Positions 26,216 through 34,650 of a stretch of DNA of 64,000 nucleotides are shown one piece after another. The DNA comes from Nocardia pseudovaccinii NBRC 100343 (GTDB lineage Bacteria; Actinomycetota; Actinomycetes; Mycobacteriales; Mycobacteriaceae). The notes under the pieces were generated by a model. The model ran no database searches and was not told the DNA's origin. It worked only from the letters and a program-made list of their open reading frames with translations. The DNA is taken from the NCBI RefSeq assembly GCF_001613225.1, contig NZ_BDBY01000118.1, positions 1-64,000 of the forward strand, given 5' to 3'. The position numbers and the translations under genes are program-made. Position 1 is the stretch's first letter. Each line of letters opens with the position of its first letter.

Positions 26216-27022
26216 ATGCCGCTGGATTCCAGAGCCGAAGACCTGATCGCGGCCGTTCAGGCGTCACCGCGTGCGGTGGCGGCACACGACAAGGTGGCCT
26301 GGGTCGACCTGTTCACCACCGATGCCACCGTCACTGATCCGGTCGGTTCCCGCCCGCATATCGGCCGCGCGGCGATCGAACGGTTCTACGACACCTTCAT
26401 CGGACCCAACACCATCGCCTTCCGGGTCGACCACGACTTCGTCGGCCTGTCCACCGTGGTGCGTGACTTGCTGATCCGCACCACCATGTCGACCGGCGCC
26501 ACCGTGGCGGTGCCCATGCACCTGCGCTACGACCTCGTCGAGGACGACGGCGTCTGGAAGATCACCCGGCTGGCCGCTCATTGGGAGTTGGCCGCGATGA
26601 TCGTGCAGTTACTGCGCACCGGACTGCCCGGACTCGGCGCGGCGCTGAAATTGGGTCCGCAGCTGATCGCGAATCAGGGCTTCGACGGCATGCTCGGCAT
26701 GATGCAGGCGCTGCGCGGTATCGGCCGATCGGGCAAACGCGCTGCGGCCCAGGTGTTCGCGGCCGCCGCGGCCACGGATATCTCGCGGGTTCGCCGCCTG
26801 CTCAGCGAGCGCACGATTATCGAACTTCCGGCCGGAACCAGGATTTCGCTGGAGGAGTTCACCAATCGGGCTCGGAATATGCAGTGGGACAAGCTGATCG
26901 CCGCCGGACGCACGGTCAGTGCCAGCGTCCGGCTCGAATCGGCCCAAGGTGTCGCCTTCGTCGAATTCGCCCCGGACAGTCGTCGAATCACCGCTATCCG
27001 CATATTCATTCACTCGGTCTAG
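26216..27022 (+). CDS. Two-domain NTF2/ketosteroid-isomerase-like protein
   Basis: 268 residues. Residues about 1-125 are a SnoaL/NTF2-like domain typical of ketosteroid isomerase relatives (WVDLFTTDATVTDPVGSRPH, IGRAAIERFYDTFIGP, YDLVEDDGVWKITRLAAHW). A helical linker follows at about 125-185. A second, shorter alpha/beta segment (VRRLLSERTIIELP onward, ending RRITAIRIFIHSV) looks like another NTF2-type unit. AGGAGG precedes the ATG. The KstR box upstream and the SRD5A-like neighbour argue for isomerase or binding activity on a ketosteroid; this is inference. Confidence 0.78.
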   Translation: MPLDSRAEDLIAAVQASPRAVAAHDKVAWVDLFTTDATVTDPVGSRPHIGRAAIERFYDTFIGPNTIAFRVDHDFVGLSTVVRDLLIRTTMSTGATVAVPMHLRYDLVEDDGVWKITRLAAHWELAAMIVQLLRTGLPGLGAALKLGPQLIANQGFDGMLGMMQALRGIGRSGKRAAAQVFAAAAATDISRVRRLLSERTIIELPAGTRISLEEFTNRARNMQWDKLIAAGRTVSASVRLESAQGVAFVEFAPDSRRITAIRIFIHSV

Positions 27023-27068
27023 AGGTGGTCCGCGACGACGGTGAGCCGCCGCGGCCATCATGACGAAG

Positions 27069-27968
27069 CTATGCGGCGATCGATCCCTCGCGCGCTGGTT
27101 CGGGCAGGACCTCCTCGGCCTGCGCCGCTTCGGACCAACCGGGCGGCCCGAAGATGTAACCGAGCCGCCCACGCCACGTATTCGCATGGCGCACATCACT
27201 GATCAGCGCACCGAGCTCGTGGTAGTTGACCTTCAGCGGGTTATCGGTGCCGATGTTCTTGGTGAGGCCGTAGCGGATGGGTTCGCTCTCCGCGGCGAAG
27301 CTGCCGAAGAGCCGGTCCCAGATGATGAAGACACCACCGTAGTTCTTATCGATATACGGCTGATTCGAACCGTGGTGGATGCGGTGGTGCGCCGGGGTGT
27401 TGAACAGGAACTCGATCGGGCGCGGCAGGGTCCGGATGCGCTGGGTGTGGATCGGGAACTGATAGAGCAGCCCGATGGTCTGCAGCAGGAAGATCATCCA
27501 CGCGGGCAGGCCGATCAAAGCCGCAGGCACCCAGGCGAATCCGCGCACGATGGTGGCCGCCGGATGCACCCACGGCAGGCGGATGGCGGTGGACAGATTG
27601 AAGTACTGACTGGAGTGGTGGACGCTGTGCGCGGTCCACAGCAGCCGCACCCGATGGTCGGCGCGGTGCGCCCAGTAGTAGCAGAAGTCGGTGACCACCA
27701 GTCCGAGCACCCACACCCACCATGTGGTCGGCGACAGGTGCAGCGGAGTGATCGCGGCCGCGACCACCACCGCCGAGAACGGAATCAGATACTGCAGCAC
27801 CGGCTTCAGGAATCGGCCGAGCAGATAGGTCGCGACGTTGGAGGCCATATCCCGTCCGGAATGACCGTTAGCGGGACGATCCGGATCGCGGCGATAGTCG
27901 ATCCACTCCACGAACATGAATACGGCGAACGCCGGTAAGGCGTAGATAAATAACTGCGCACCGATCAC
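27069..27968 (-). CDS. Sterol desaturase / fatty acid hydroxylase superfamily protein
   Basis: 299 residues, four hydrophobic helices and the di-iron histidine boxes of the superfamily: WAHRADH, HSVHHSSQYFN and AHHRIHHGSN, in this order, plus NYHELGAL near the C-terminus. Members hydroxylate or desaturate sterols, fatty acids or carotenoids at the membrane. GTG at 27968 is preferred because GGAG lies about 6 nt upstream; the longer frame to 28028 has no hydrophobic or conserved content. It is convergent with the NTF2-like gene, and the neighbourhood suggests steroid or lipid modification. Confidence 0.88.
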   Translation of the reverse strand: MIGAQLFIYALPAFAVFMFVEWIDYRRDPDRPANGHSGRDMASNVATYLLGRFLKPVLQYLIPFSAVVVAAAITPLHLSPTTWWVWVLGLVVTDFCYYWAHRADHRVRLLWTAHSVHHSSQYFNLSTAIRLPWVHPAATIVRGFAWVPAALIGLPAWMIFLLQTIGLLYQFPIHTQRIRTLPRPIEFLFNTPAHHRIHHGSNQPYIDKNYGGVFIIWDRLFGSFAAESEPIRYGLTKNIGTDNPLKVNYHELGALISDVRHANTWRGRLGYIFGPPGWSEAAQAEEVLPEPAREGSIAA

Positions 27969-28177
27969 GATGGCTCCTCCGCTCTGCTGCTTCAACGCCA
28001 CGTTACGGGCGCTGGCCTGGGCAAACATCGCGCTGCCGAGGGATTAGCGATCCCCCGGGCGGGGGATGCGCCGCGGCTGGCGCCCGGGCAGAGTTCGGTC
28101 CGAGGAATACGGGCGAACGCTGGGTAGGATCGCCCGCGGACGTCTCGACCCGGACTGCGCGAAGGTGGTGCGAACTG

Positions 28178-29347
28178 TTGGATGTGAGCAGATCGCTCGC
28201 CCGCCAATCGCTGGTCGTCGCTGGGGCGGCGGCTGCGGTCGATGCCGCGATGTTGACGTTGAACGGGATCTTCGCGGTGGCCCCATGGCAGGCCACCGCG
28301 GTGCTTATCGCCATCGTCGTGGCCGATCTCGCACTGGCCGCGCCGCCGCGCACCGCCGGTGCCGTTGCCGTGATCCAGGTGGCGCTGCGACTGGCCGAGG
28401 CCCTGATGCTGCACCGGCACGGCTTCGCCGCACGTTTCGCCGATGTCGGATTCCTGGTGGCGGGATATCGGGCGGGCGCCTGGATGGTCGGTCCGAAGTC
28501 CGTGCTGACCGTCACCGCGATGTCCGCTGGCTTCGCGAGCGCGCATCTGCTGATCAGCAGCAATACCTCGCACGATTGGCGGCTGCTGCTGGCCTCTACG
28601 GTATCGGCCGGGGTGGTGCCGTGGCTGGTCGGCCGGTATACGGCAGCGCGCGGCGCGTATATCGCGGATCTGGAGCAGCAGGCCAAATTGCGCGAACAGG
28701 AGCAGCGGACCGCACTCGCCCGTGCCGTCGCCGAGGAACGCGCCGCCATTGCCAGGGATCTGCACGATGTGATCTCCCATCACGTCAGCGCCATCGGCAT
28801 CCACGCCGGTGCGGCCCGAATCGCCATGGCCGACACCGGGAATGCCGCCGCAGCTCGATCGCTGACCGCGGTGGAATCGAGTAGCCGCGCGGCCATGGTC
28901 GACCTGCGCCGCCAGCTCGATCTGCTACACGGACGCGAGGAGGACGGCCAGCGGCAGCCCGGACTCGCCGATATCGAGGATCTGCTGGAGCGGGTACGCG
29001 CGGCCGGTCTGGCCGTGGAATTCACCGTGCGCGGTGCGGTCGTCGAGCTGCCGGATTCGCTGAACCTGACGCTGTATCGCATCGTGCAGGAGATGCTGAC
29101 CAATGCGTTGCGCCACGGCGACGGCGCGCACGCACGGCTGATCGTGGACTATCAGCCGAACCGGGTGGTGCTGGAGTCGATCAATCCGCTCGCCGACACC
29201 GCCGCGGTGGGCGATACCGCGGAGCACCGTGGACTGAGCGGTATTCGCCAACGTGCCGAATTATTCGGCGGCGAACTGCGATTCGGTCCGGACCAGACGC
29301 AAAACCATTGGCACACCAGGGTTTCCCTGCCGATCGGAGGTTCGTGA
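28178..29347 (+). CDS. Two-component sensor histidine kinase (HisKA_3, NarL-partner type)
   Basis: 389 residues. Four to five hydrophobic helices (about 10-155) form the membrane sensor. A short coiled coil then leads to the dimerisation/phosphoacceptor region EERAAIARDLHDVISHHVS, whose first His after DL is the phospho-site. The ATPase domain shows QEMLTNALRHGDG (N box) and GLSGIRQRAELFGG (G box). It starts at TTG 28178 (or GTG 28184) with GAAGGTGG upstream. Its stop overlaps the start of the response regulator (GTGA), so the pair is translationally coupled. The signal is unknown. Confidence 0.9.
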   Translation: MDVSRSLARQSLVVAGAAAAVDAAMLTLNGIFAVAPWQATAVLIAIVVADLALAAPPRTAGAVAVIQVALRLAEALMLHRHGFAARFADVGFLVAGYRAGAWMVGPKSVLTVTAMSAGFASAHLLISSNTSHDWRLLLASTVSAGVVPWLVGRYTAARGAYIADLEQQAKLREQEQRTALARAVAEERAAIARDLHDVISHHVSAIGIHAGAARIAMADTGNAAAARSLTAVESSSRAAMVDLRRQLDLLHGREEDGQRQPGLADIEDLLERVRAAGLAVEFTVRGAVVELPDSLNLTLYRIVQEMLTNALRHGDGAHARLIVDYQPNRVVLESINPLADTAAVGDTAEHRGLSGIRQRAELFGGELRFGPDQTQNHWHTRVSLPIGGS

Positions 29348-30006
29348 ACGCACCGGTCCGGGTATTGATAGCCGACGACCACAGCATGTTCCGCTCCGGA
29401 CTGCGCGCGGTCGTCGACAGTCAGACCGATCTCGAATGCGTCGCCGAGGTCGGCGACGGCCGCGGCGCCGTCACCGAAACCGCGCGGCTGCGCCCGGATG
29501 TCGCGATTCTGGATGTGCGCATGCCGAAGCTGGACGGACTCGCGGCCACCGCGGCGATCGTCGCGGCGGGCGGCACCCGCGTCCTCGTACTCACCACCTA
29601 CGACAGCGATGCCAACCTGTACCGGGCGCTGCAGGCGGGAGCCAGCGGATTCCTCTTGAAGAGCCTGCCGCCGGAGGAATTGGTGGCCGCCATCCGGATC
29701 GCGGCTCGCGGTGACGCCCTGATCGATCCGTCGATGACCCGACGGTTGATATCCCGGTTCGCGGGCACGCTCGCCCCGCCCGACACCCCGCCCGAGGTGG
29801 AACAACTCACCGCGCGCGAGCGAGAAGTGTTGCTGCTCTTGGCCGATGCGCGCAGCAATGCCGAGATCGCCGCGACACTCGGCGTCGGCGAAGAGACGAT
29901 CAAAACCCACGTATCCCGGGTACTCGCGAAACTAGGTGTGCGCGACCGCATTCACGCCGTCGTCTACGCCCACAAGCACGGCCTCGTCCCTCCGCGCAAC
30001 CACTAG
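29344..30006 (+). CDS. NarL/FixJ-type response regulator
   Basis: 220 residues. The receiver domain (about 1-120) has the acidic pair in VLIADDHSMFRSG, phospho-acceptor Asp in DVAILDVRMPKLDG and the Lys in GFLLKSLPPEE. The LuxR-type helix-turn-helix (about 150-215) reads LTAREREVLLLLADARSNAE through HVSRVLAKLGVRDR. GTG at 29344 has GGAGG 5 nt upstream and overlaps the kinase stop. Cognate partner of the upstream kinase; targets unknown. Confidence 0.93.
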   Translation: MNAPVRVLIADDHSMFRSGLRAVVDSQTDLECVAEVGDGRGAVTETARLRPDVAILDVRMPKLDGLAATAAIVAAGGTRVLVLTTYDSDANLYRALQAGASGFLLKSLPPEELVAAIRIAARGDALIDPSMTRRLISRFAGTLAPPDTPPEVEQLTAREREVLLLLADARSNAEIAATLGVGEETIKTHVSRVLAKLGVRDRIHAVVYAHKHGLVPPRNH

Positions 30007-30103
30007 CAGGGCCAACGCACTCGCACCAAGCTTGCTGGCCCGACTATCCCGACACCGTTGCGCGTGGTTAACCTGGCGACCCGTTCGCGCGATAATCTCC
30101 AGT

Positions 30104-30138
30104 GAAGCCCCGGACCATCCCCTTCGGCCCGGGGCTTC
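30104..30138 (+). terminator. Terminator hairpin after the two-component operon
   Basis: GAAGCCCCGG (30104-30113) pairs perfectly with CCGGGGCTTC (30129-30138) across a 15-nt loop, about 100 bp downstream of the response regulator and just before the next gene. No T-run follows. Confidence 0.6.
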
Positions 30139-30177
30139 GCCGAGCAGCGGGACTCATCGCATGGCACGCTGGCACCC

Positions 30178-30585
30178 GTGTCTGAATCGCCGAATCTCAC
30201 AGGTCAGGGCCGGATTGCGTCGGTACTGCGTTTTGCGACCGAGCTCATTGCCTGGGTCGCGACGCCATGGGCGCTGGCCGGGTATTCGGTTGTGCTGGCC
30301 GTGCTTTCGGTGGTTGTACTGATCGGGCTGCCCGCCGTGTTCGCCACACCGGGTGATAAGAAGCAGGTGCTCGTCGCCGTACCGGGGTGGGGCACCATCG
30401 CGCTTGTGGTGTTGCAGCTGGTTGCGGCGGTCATTGCCGCCTGGGTGGCCTGGCCGGTGTGGCTTGCCGTCCTCGTCGGTGTGCTGGCAGTGCTGACGGT
30501 GATCGCGGAGTTGCCGCGCTGGCGCTGGCTGTGGGGCGGCAGTTCGCTATCCGGTGATGGTGGCGCGGACGAAATTGTGGTCTGA
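30178..30585 (+). CDS. Small four-helix membrane protein of unknown function
   Basis: 135 residues beginning at GTG 30178. Hydrophobic segments at about 20-55, 65-85 and 87-110 (LAVLSVVVLIGLPAVFA, LVAAVIAAWVAWPVWLAVLV) are followed by a Trp-rich end (PRWRWLWGG). It resembles small uncharacterised actinobacterial membrane proteins and was not matched confidently to a named family. Its 3' end overlaps the convergent broken phosphatase gene by 39 bp. Confidence 0.65.
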   Translation: MSESPNLTGQGRIASVLRFATELIAWVATPWALAGYSVVLAVLSVVVLIGLPAVFATPGDKKQVLVAVPGWGTIALVVLQLVAAVIAAWVAWPVWLAVLVGVLAVLTVIAELPRWRWLWGGSSLSGDGGADEIVV

Positions 30586-31253
30586 GAGGCCGTCGACCGC
30601 CACTACCGACGCGTCCTGAACGCGCGTGCCGCGCACGATCACATGGTCGATGAACTGTGATTTGGTGCCTGAGGTGCGCGGACGGGTCGGCGCGGAGGCG
30701 GGTGGCAGTTCGGCGATGGTGAAGTCGGGGCCGAGTGCGGTTGCCACGGCGGTGCGGTCGATATTGAAGTCGCCGAGAAGCACTGTAGTGCGGTCTGGTG
30801 CGGCGAGTTCGGCCAAACGGGCCAGCTGGCGGGCGCGACGCAGATCACCGGTCACGTGGGTGTCACGATGACCACGCCCGCCGTTTCGACCGCCAGTGCG
30901 CCATTGCCGGGATCGTTTTCGAAGGATTCGGCCGCGATTTCTCGGCCCGGTTCGTCGAGGACCAGGACGAGATGTTCGGTGGGATCTTGCAGCGGGGTGG
31001 TTCCGTTGCGTGGTCGCGGGACGCGCGGATAACGCAAGGCATGAATGTCCTTGTCGGACAGGGCTGATCGCAGACTCGCCAGTTGATCGCCGCTGACCTC
31101 CTGTAGCGCGATGACCTGTTCAGGTCGTTCGGCGATCCAGGCGGTCACCGCGGCAATGCGCGCCGCCTCATCGGGCCAGCGGGTCGCGATATCGGAGCCC
31201 CAATTCTCGTCGTGCACGCGGTGCAGGACATTCCAACTGGCCACAGTGATCAC
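30547..31253 (-). pseudogene. Frameshifted endonuclease/exonuclease/phosphatase family gene
   Basis: The first reading frame (31253 down to 30852) gives MITVASWNVLHRVHDENWGS, IALQEVSGDQL and ends GVVIVTPT at a TGA. The second (30855 down to 30547) continues VTGDLRRARQLARL, TTVLLGDFNIDR and ends with GLSDHNFVRATITG. Together they make one complete EEP-fold hydrolase with its conserved N (SWNVL), E (LQE), D/N (GDFN) and DH (SDH) residues. Loss of one base in the run near 30860 (the protein should read VVTTHVTG-like) is the simplest explanation. A sequencing error cannot be excluded. Confidence 0.85.
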
Positions 31254-31271
31254 AGCTCACGATGCTAGTGC

Positions 31272-31372
31272 TCATCTGCCCGGAAGTTCGCGCGCGAATT
31301 CCGCCATGGGCACCTGCAACATTTGCCACCGTTCGGTGGGCCTGCGCGGCGGTGCGTCGAGATCGACCAGCA
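31272..31372 (-). pseudogene. C-terminal gene fragment of unknown origin
   Basis: On the minus strand about 33 codons read LLVDLDAPPRRPTERW then QMLQVPMAEFARELPGR before a stop. Codon choice looks coding, but no start and no family are recognisable. It abuts the aldehyde dehydrogenase fragment in a different frame, so it looks like the tail of another deleted gene. Confidence 0.35.
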
Positions 31373-31374
31373 AA

Positions 31375-31645
31375 TCCGGTGGCGACCGTCTTGGCGAGCC
31401 GGACGGCCTCGTCCACATCGGTGACCGGATAGAGAGCGACCAGTGGTCCGAAGGTTTCTTCACGGGCGCAATCCATTTCGGGGGTCACACCGGTCAGCAC
31501 CGTAGGCTCGAAGAAGATGGGACCGAGATCCGGCCGTACCCTTGCCGCCGGTAACGACCGTCGCGCCTTTGGATTTCGCGTCGGCGAGATGTTTGGAAGC
31601 GATAGCCAGTGCGGCTCCGAGGTCCGAAGTCGCCGCGACGCCAGG
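31375..31645 (-). pseudogene. Aldehyde dehydrogenase gene remnant
   Basis: About 85 codons of a succinate-semialdehyde-type aldehyde dehydrogenase remain. One frame reads ASKHLADAKSKGATVVTGG, and after a frameshift near 31535 the next reads PDLGPIFFEPTVLTGV, EETFGPLVALYPVTD and DEAVRLAKTVATGF. The catalytic Cys/Glu regions and both ends are missing. It is a deletion product of a once full-length gene. Confidence 0.8.
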
Positions 31646-31729
31646 CGTCGGGCTGGCGGGAAATTACCTGCGTGGTGCGCCGCTCGAGGTGTCGTGTTGC
31701 TCTGGTATCTGGGCGGCCGAAAAGCGATC

Positions 31730-31887
31730 TCCATAACGCCCCCGGGCAGCGACCAATTACCGGAGTCGCTGCGGCGCTGCATCAGGATCGCGCCACGGTC
31801 ATCGACAACCAGCGCCGATCCTCCCGGAACCAGACTGTTGGCCTTGGGTGCGTTCGGGTCTCGGTAATAATCACGCCGTCTGCTCAT
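31730..31887 (-). pseudogene. 5' fragment of a Nudix hydrolase gene
   Basis: The first 52 codons match Nudix proteins (RRDYYRDPNAPKANSLVPGG, ALVVDDRGAILMQRR, NWSLPGGVMEI). The sequence is cut exactly where the Nudix box should begin, so no active enzyme is possible. The same frame runs on into aldehyde dehydrogenase debris, giving a chimeric 239-codon open frame that should not be called a gene. Confidence 0.8.
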
Positions 31888-31929
31888 ATGGGTTACTGGA
31901 GAGTGAAGGCTATCCCGGGTTCTTCGTCG

Positions 31930-32343
31930 CTACCGCATTTCCTCGCCTAATGCATTGACGGCAGCATTTTTCGGCCACTTGGCCGCCATTTCGCGGTGGA
32001 GGACTCGGATGAATCCACTCAGTCGGGAGCCGGGAGTAGCAACTCCGACTCGCAACGCATCCGACGCGCGTCGGCCGGCCGCTTCAGGTTCTCCGATACC
32101 GGCCAGCGCACAAGCCAATTCGGCGACATACCAGGTTGCCTACTCGGATGTGAGCAAATCGGGATCGAAGCCAGTCAAGCCGCGCTCCAGCGACACCACC
32201 GCCTTATCCCACCGCCGGGCCAAACGGTAGGCCAAACCGCGCTGCATCTCGATCAGCGAGTCGGAGTAGAAGTACTGGGCATCGGGTCGATCGGAGTCCC
32301 CGCGGGCGATCAGCTCGGCAGCTTCGTCGAGTTTGGCCTCCAG
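31930..32343 (-). pseudogene. Tail of a TPR-containing transcriptional regulator gene
   Basis: About 137 codons read LEAKLDEAAELIARGDS, YFYSDSLIEMQRGLAYRLA, WDKAVVSLERGL, then an in-frame TAG at 32140-32142. Translation resumes ATWYVAELACALAGIGEPE to AAVNALGEEMR. This is the C-terminal tetratricopeptide part of XRE-type regulators common in actinobacteria. The N-terminal DNA-binding part is missing and the upstream edge ends abruptly near 32343. Confidence 0.7.
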
Positions 32344-32372
32344 TCACATTCACGCCCATACCGGACATCGCC

Positions 32373-32768
32373 GTGATCGCAGACCGCACACCGCAACCAC
32401 ACACACAACCACCTGGATCTCCGGCACTCGACGCGATCCAGGACTGGGTGGCTACACTTGAGGCCACCGCCGGTCCCGGCTGGCACGTGCGACGTGAACC
32501 CAACCCGCCTTACGGCTGGAATCTGCTGAGCGAGCAGGGCATGACTGTTTGCAGTGGCAGCCTCGACCGGCTCGAGCAGTGGCTCGAGCGACGTCGGCAT
32601 GATGCGACGACACCGCTCCGAACCCATCTCGCCATCGACACAACCCTTCATCGAAAGGATGATCCCTCTTTAGGTGCACCGCCAAATTGCTTGCTGTCAA
32701 AGCGCATTCGAGCTACGCCCACAGGCTGGGTAACCTCGATACGCGGCGATGAAGCGTCGACGCCCTAG
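32373..32768 (+). CDS. Hypothetical protein
   Basis: 131 residues from GTG 32373. The central part (ALDAIQDWVATLEATAG, PGWHVRREPNPPYGWNLL, GSLDRLEQWLERRR) looks like a folded alpha/beta domain with good coding codon use. The C-terminal third is low-complexity and could be read-through. No family is recognised. It lies in a region of gene debris and could itself be a remnant. Confidence 0.4.
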   Translation: MIADRTPQPHTQPPGSPALDAIQDWVATLEATAGPGWHVRREPNPPYGWNLLSEQGMTVCSGSLDRLEQWLERRRHDATTPLRTHLAIDTTLHRKDDPSLGAPPNCLLSKRIRATPTGWVTSIRGDEASTP

Positions 32769-32947
32769 CGGTGGAGGTCGAGCTCCCGTCGATCACCGAG
32801 CCTGCGACGCCGGCTCAGCTCGACCGTGCAGCCAGCGCGATAGCCGTACGACTTGGATTCGGCCAACGGCGGCCACCGCGCAAACCTTCGATCGCGCCGC
32901 AGTGACCGAGCGCGGCGCGATCGAAAAGGGCCGGGAACGCACCACCG

Positions 32948-33043
32948 GCCGAATACGGCGACCTGCTCGCCCGGGGCGGCTTTCAGCTGCGCCGGGTGGT
33001 CGCCACGGCCGGGCCGCATTCGGTTATCGAGCGGTACCGGTCT
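32948..33043 (+). pseudogene. 3' remnant of an O-methyltransferase gene
   Basis: About 30 codons read AEYGDLLARGGFQLRRVV and ATAGPHSVIE. This is the characteristic end of SAM-dependent O-methyltransferases (final beta-hairpin with S-V-I-E). Nothing upstream in any frame continues the enzyme, so only the tail is left. Confidence 0.5.
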
Positions 33044-33242
33044 AGAACTCGCCGCTGGTCGCCGGGTCGGCCAGTGCGCCCTCCGCGGTTCGTAATCGGT
33101 CGGTGAGCGCCGTGAGCAGGTCCATGGACTCGGTGGATAGTCCGAGCGCCAGCTGTACCAGGCGGCGGAGTGGCAAGCTCTTGATCTGACCGGCCACCAG
33201 AAGGTCGTGGTCACCAGGTCTGTCGAGGTAGTCGAGATTCAC
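33042..33242 (-). other. Short open frame, possible gene fragment
   Basis: 66 codons reading MNLDYLDRPGDHDLLVAGQI and LPLRRLVQLALGLSTESMDL on the minus strand. It has plausible coding codon use but no recognised family, and it lies among remnants. It could be a small gene or the end of a deleted one. Confidence 0.3.
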
Positions 33243-33500
33243 GGCGCGGTTCTCACAATCTGTCAGCTGCGTCCGGATTACCCGTCGCTCCAGCGGTTAC
33301 TCGCGCTACAGCAGGTACGGCCATCGGACCTCGATGCGCAGGTCATGCGGTTCGAACACCCCGGCACTGTGACACACGTCGCACAGGCCCCTTCGCTGTG
33401 CCGTGGTCGAATGTTTCGCGGTTGATCATGGACATTAGCGTCTAATATTCCGGCAAGCGGAGGCTACCCCTCCGACCGACCCCTACCGAAGGGCAGAACA

Positions 33501-34649
33501 GTGGCGTTCGCGGACTATCAGAACGAGATCTACTTCGCCGCTCTCGGCGGGCATGCCCCGGAGTTCCCGATGGACTTCGCGACGCTCGAGGCGAAGGCAT
33601 CGGCCGCACTGCCCGCGACGCTGTACTCCTATATCGCGGGCGGAGCCGGTGACGAGCTGACTCAGCGGCGCAACGTCGAGGCCTTCGAGGACTGGGGTGT
33701 GGTGCCGCGGATGCTCGCCGGTGCGACGGAGCGCGATCTGTCGGTGCAGGCTTGGGGAATCACCTTTTCCAGCCCGATCTTCATGTCCCCGGTCGGCGTG
33801 ATCGGCTTGGTCGGCGATAAGCACGGTGATATCGCGGTCGCCGAGGCAGCGGCGAAATCCGGTGTGCCCGCGGTCTTCTCGACGCTCATGGAGGATCCGC
33901 TGGAGGACGTCATCGGCCACGCCGGTGCGACGCCGAGCTTCTTCCAGCTGTACACGCCGAAGAATCGCGACTTGGCCGCGAGTCTGGTGAGCCGGGCCGA
34001 GGCCGCCGGATATCGCGGCATCACGGTCACCTTGGACAGCTGGGTTCCGGGCTGGCGGCCGCGTGATCTGTCGATCGGGAACTTCCCGCAGCTGCGCGGC
34101 CATGTGCTGAAGAACTACACCTCCGATCCGGTCTTCCAGAAGATGGTCGGCTCGGACGATCCGCAGTCCATCGTGCTGCACTGGGTGCAGACCTTCGGAA
34201 ATTCGCTCACCTGGGGCGATCTCGAGTGGCTTCGATCGCTGACCGAACTGCCGATCGTCCTCAAGGGCATCTCCCATCCCGAAGACGCGCGCCGCGCGAT
34301 CGATGCGGGCGTCGACGGCATCTTCTGCTCGAACCACGGTGGGCGCCAAGCCAATGGCGGTCTCAGCTCGCTGGAGACACTGCCCGGGGTGGTCGAAGCC
34401 GTCGCCGACCGCGTGCCGGTGCTGTTCGATTCCGGTGTGCGCTCGGGCAGCGATGTGATCAAGGCGCTCGGCCTGGGTGCGACGATGGTCGGCATCGGCC
34501 GCCCGTACGTGTACGGCCTTGCGCTGGGCGGGGTTTCGGGTCTGGTACACGTGCTGCGGATGATTCTGGCGGAGGCCGATCTGCTCATGGCGGTCAACGG
34601 CTATCCGGATATCGCGGCAGTGCGCGAGAATATCCGGCCGAGGCGCTGA
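33501..34649 (+). CDS. FMN-dependent alpha-hydroxy acid oxidase, lactate 2-monooxygenase-like
   Basis: 382 residues with the TIM-barrel fold of FMN alpha-hydroxy acid dehydrogenases. ATLYSYIAGGAGDELTQRRN is at the N-terminus. The catalytic His is in GIFCSNHGGRQANGG, with the active-site Lys in PIVLKGISHPEDARRA and the FMN phosphate loop in LFDSGVRSGSDVIKALGLGA. The sequence style matches lactate 2-monooxygenase, which decarboxylates lactate to acetate; oxidation to pyruvate is the alternative. GTG at 33501 has GAAGGGCAG upstream. A GGAGG/CCTCC hairpin lies in the leader around 33460-33476. Confidence 0.88.
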   Translation: MAFADYQNEIYFAALGGHAPEFPMDFATLEAKASAALPATLYSYIAGGAGDELTQRRNVEAFEDWGVVPRMLAGATERDLSVQAWGITFSSPIFMSPVGVIGLVGDKHGDIAVAEAAAKSGVPAVFSTLMEDPLEDVIGHAGATPSFFQLYTPKNRDLAASLVSRAEAAGYRGITVTLDSWVPGWRPRDLSIGNFPQLRGHVLKNYTSDPVFQKMVGSDDPQSIVLHWVQTFGNSLTWGDLEWLRSLTELPIVLKGISHPEDARRAIDAGVDGIFCSNHGGRQANGGLSSLETLPGVVEAVADRVPVLFDSGVRSGSDVIKALGLGATMVGIGRPYVYGLALGGVSGLVHVLRMILAEADLLMAVNGYPDIAAVRENIRPRR

Positions 34650-34650
34650 A

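Noticed and set aside
31168-31887. 239-codon open frame as a single gene
   Set aside because: It is a chance fusion of a Nudix N-terminus, aldehyde dehydrogenase debris in mixed frames and antisense of the phosphatase gene.
31272-33480. Insertion sequence or genomic island
   Set aside because: Only gene fragments are seen; no transposase, integrase, terminal inverted repeats or target duplication could be identified.
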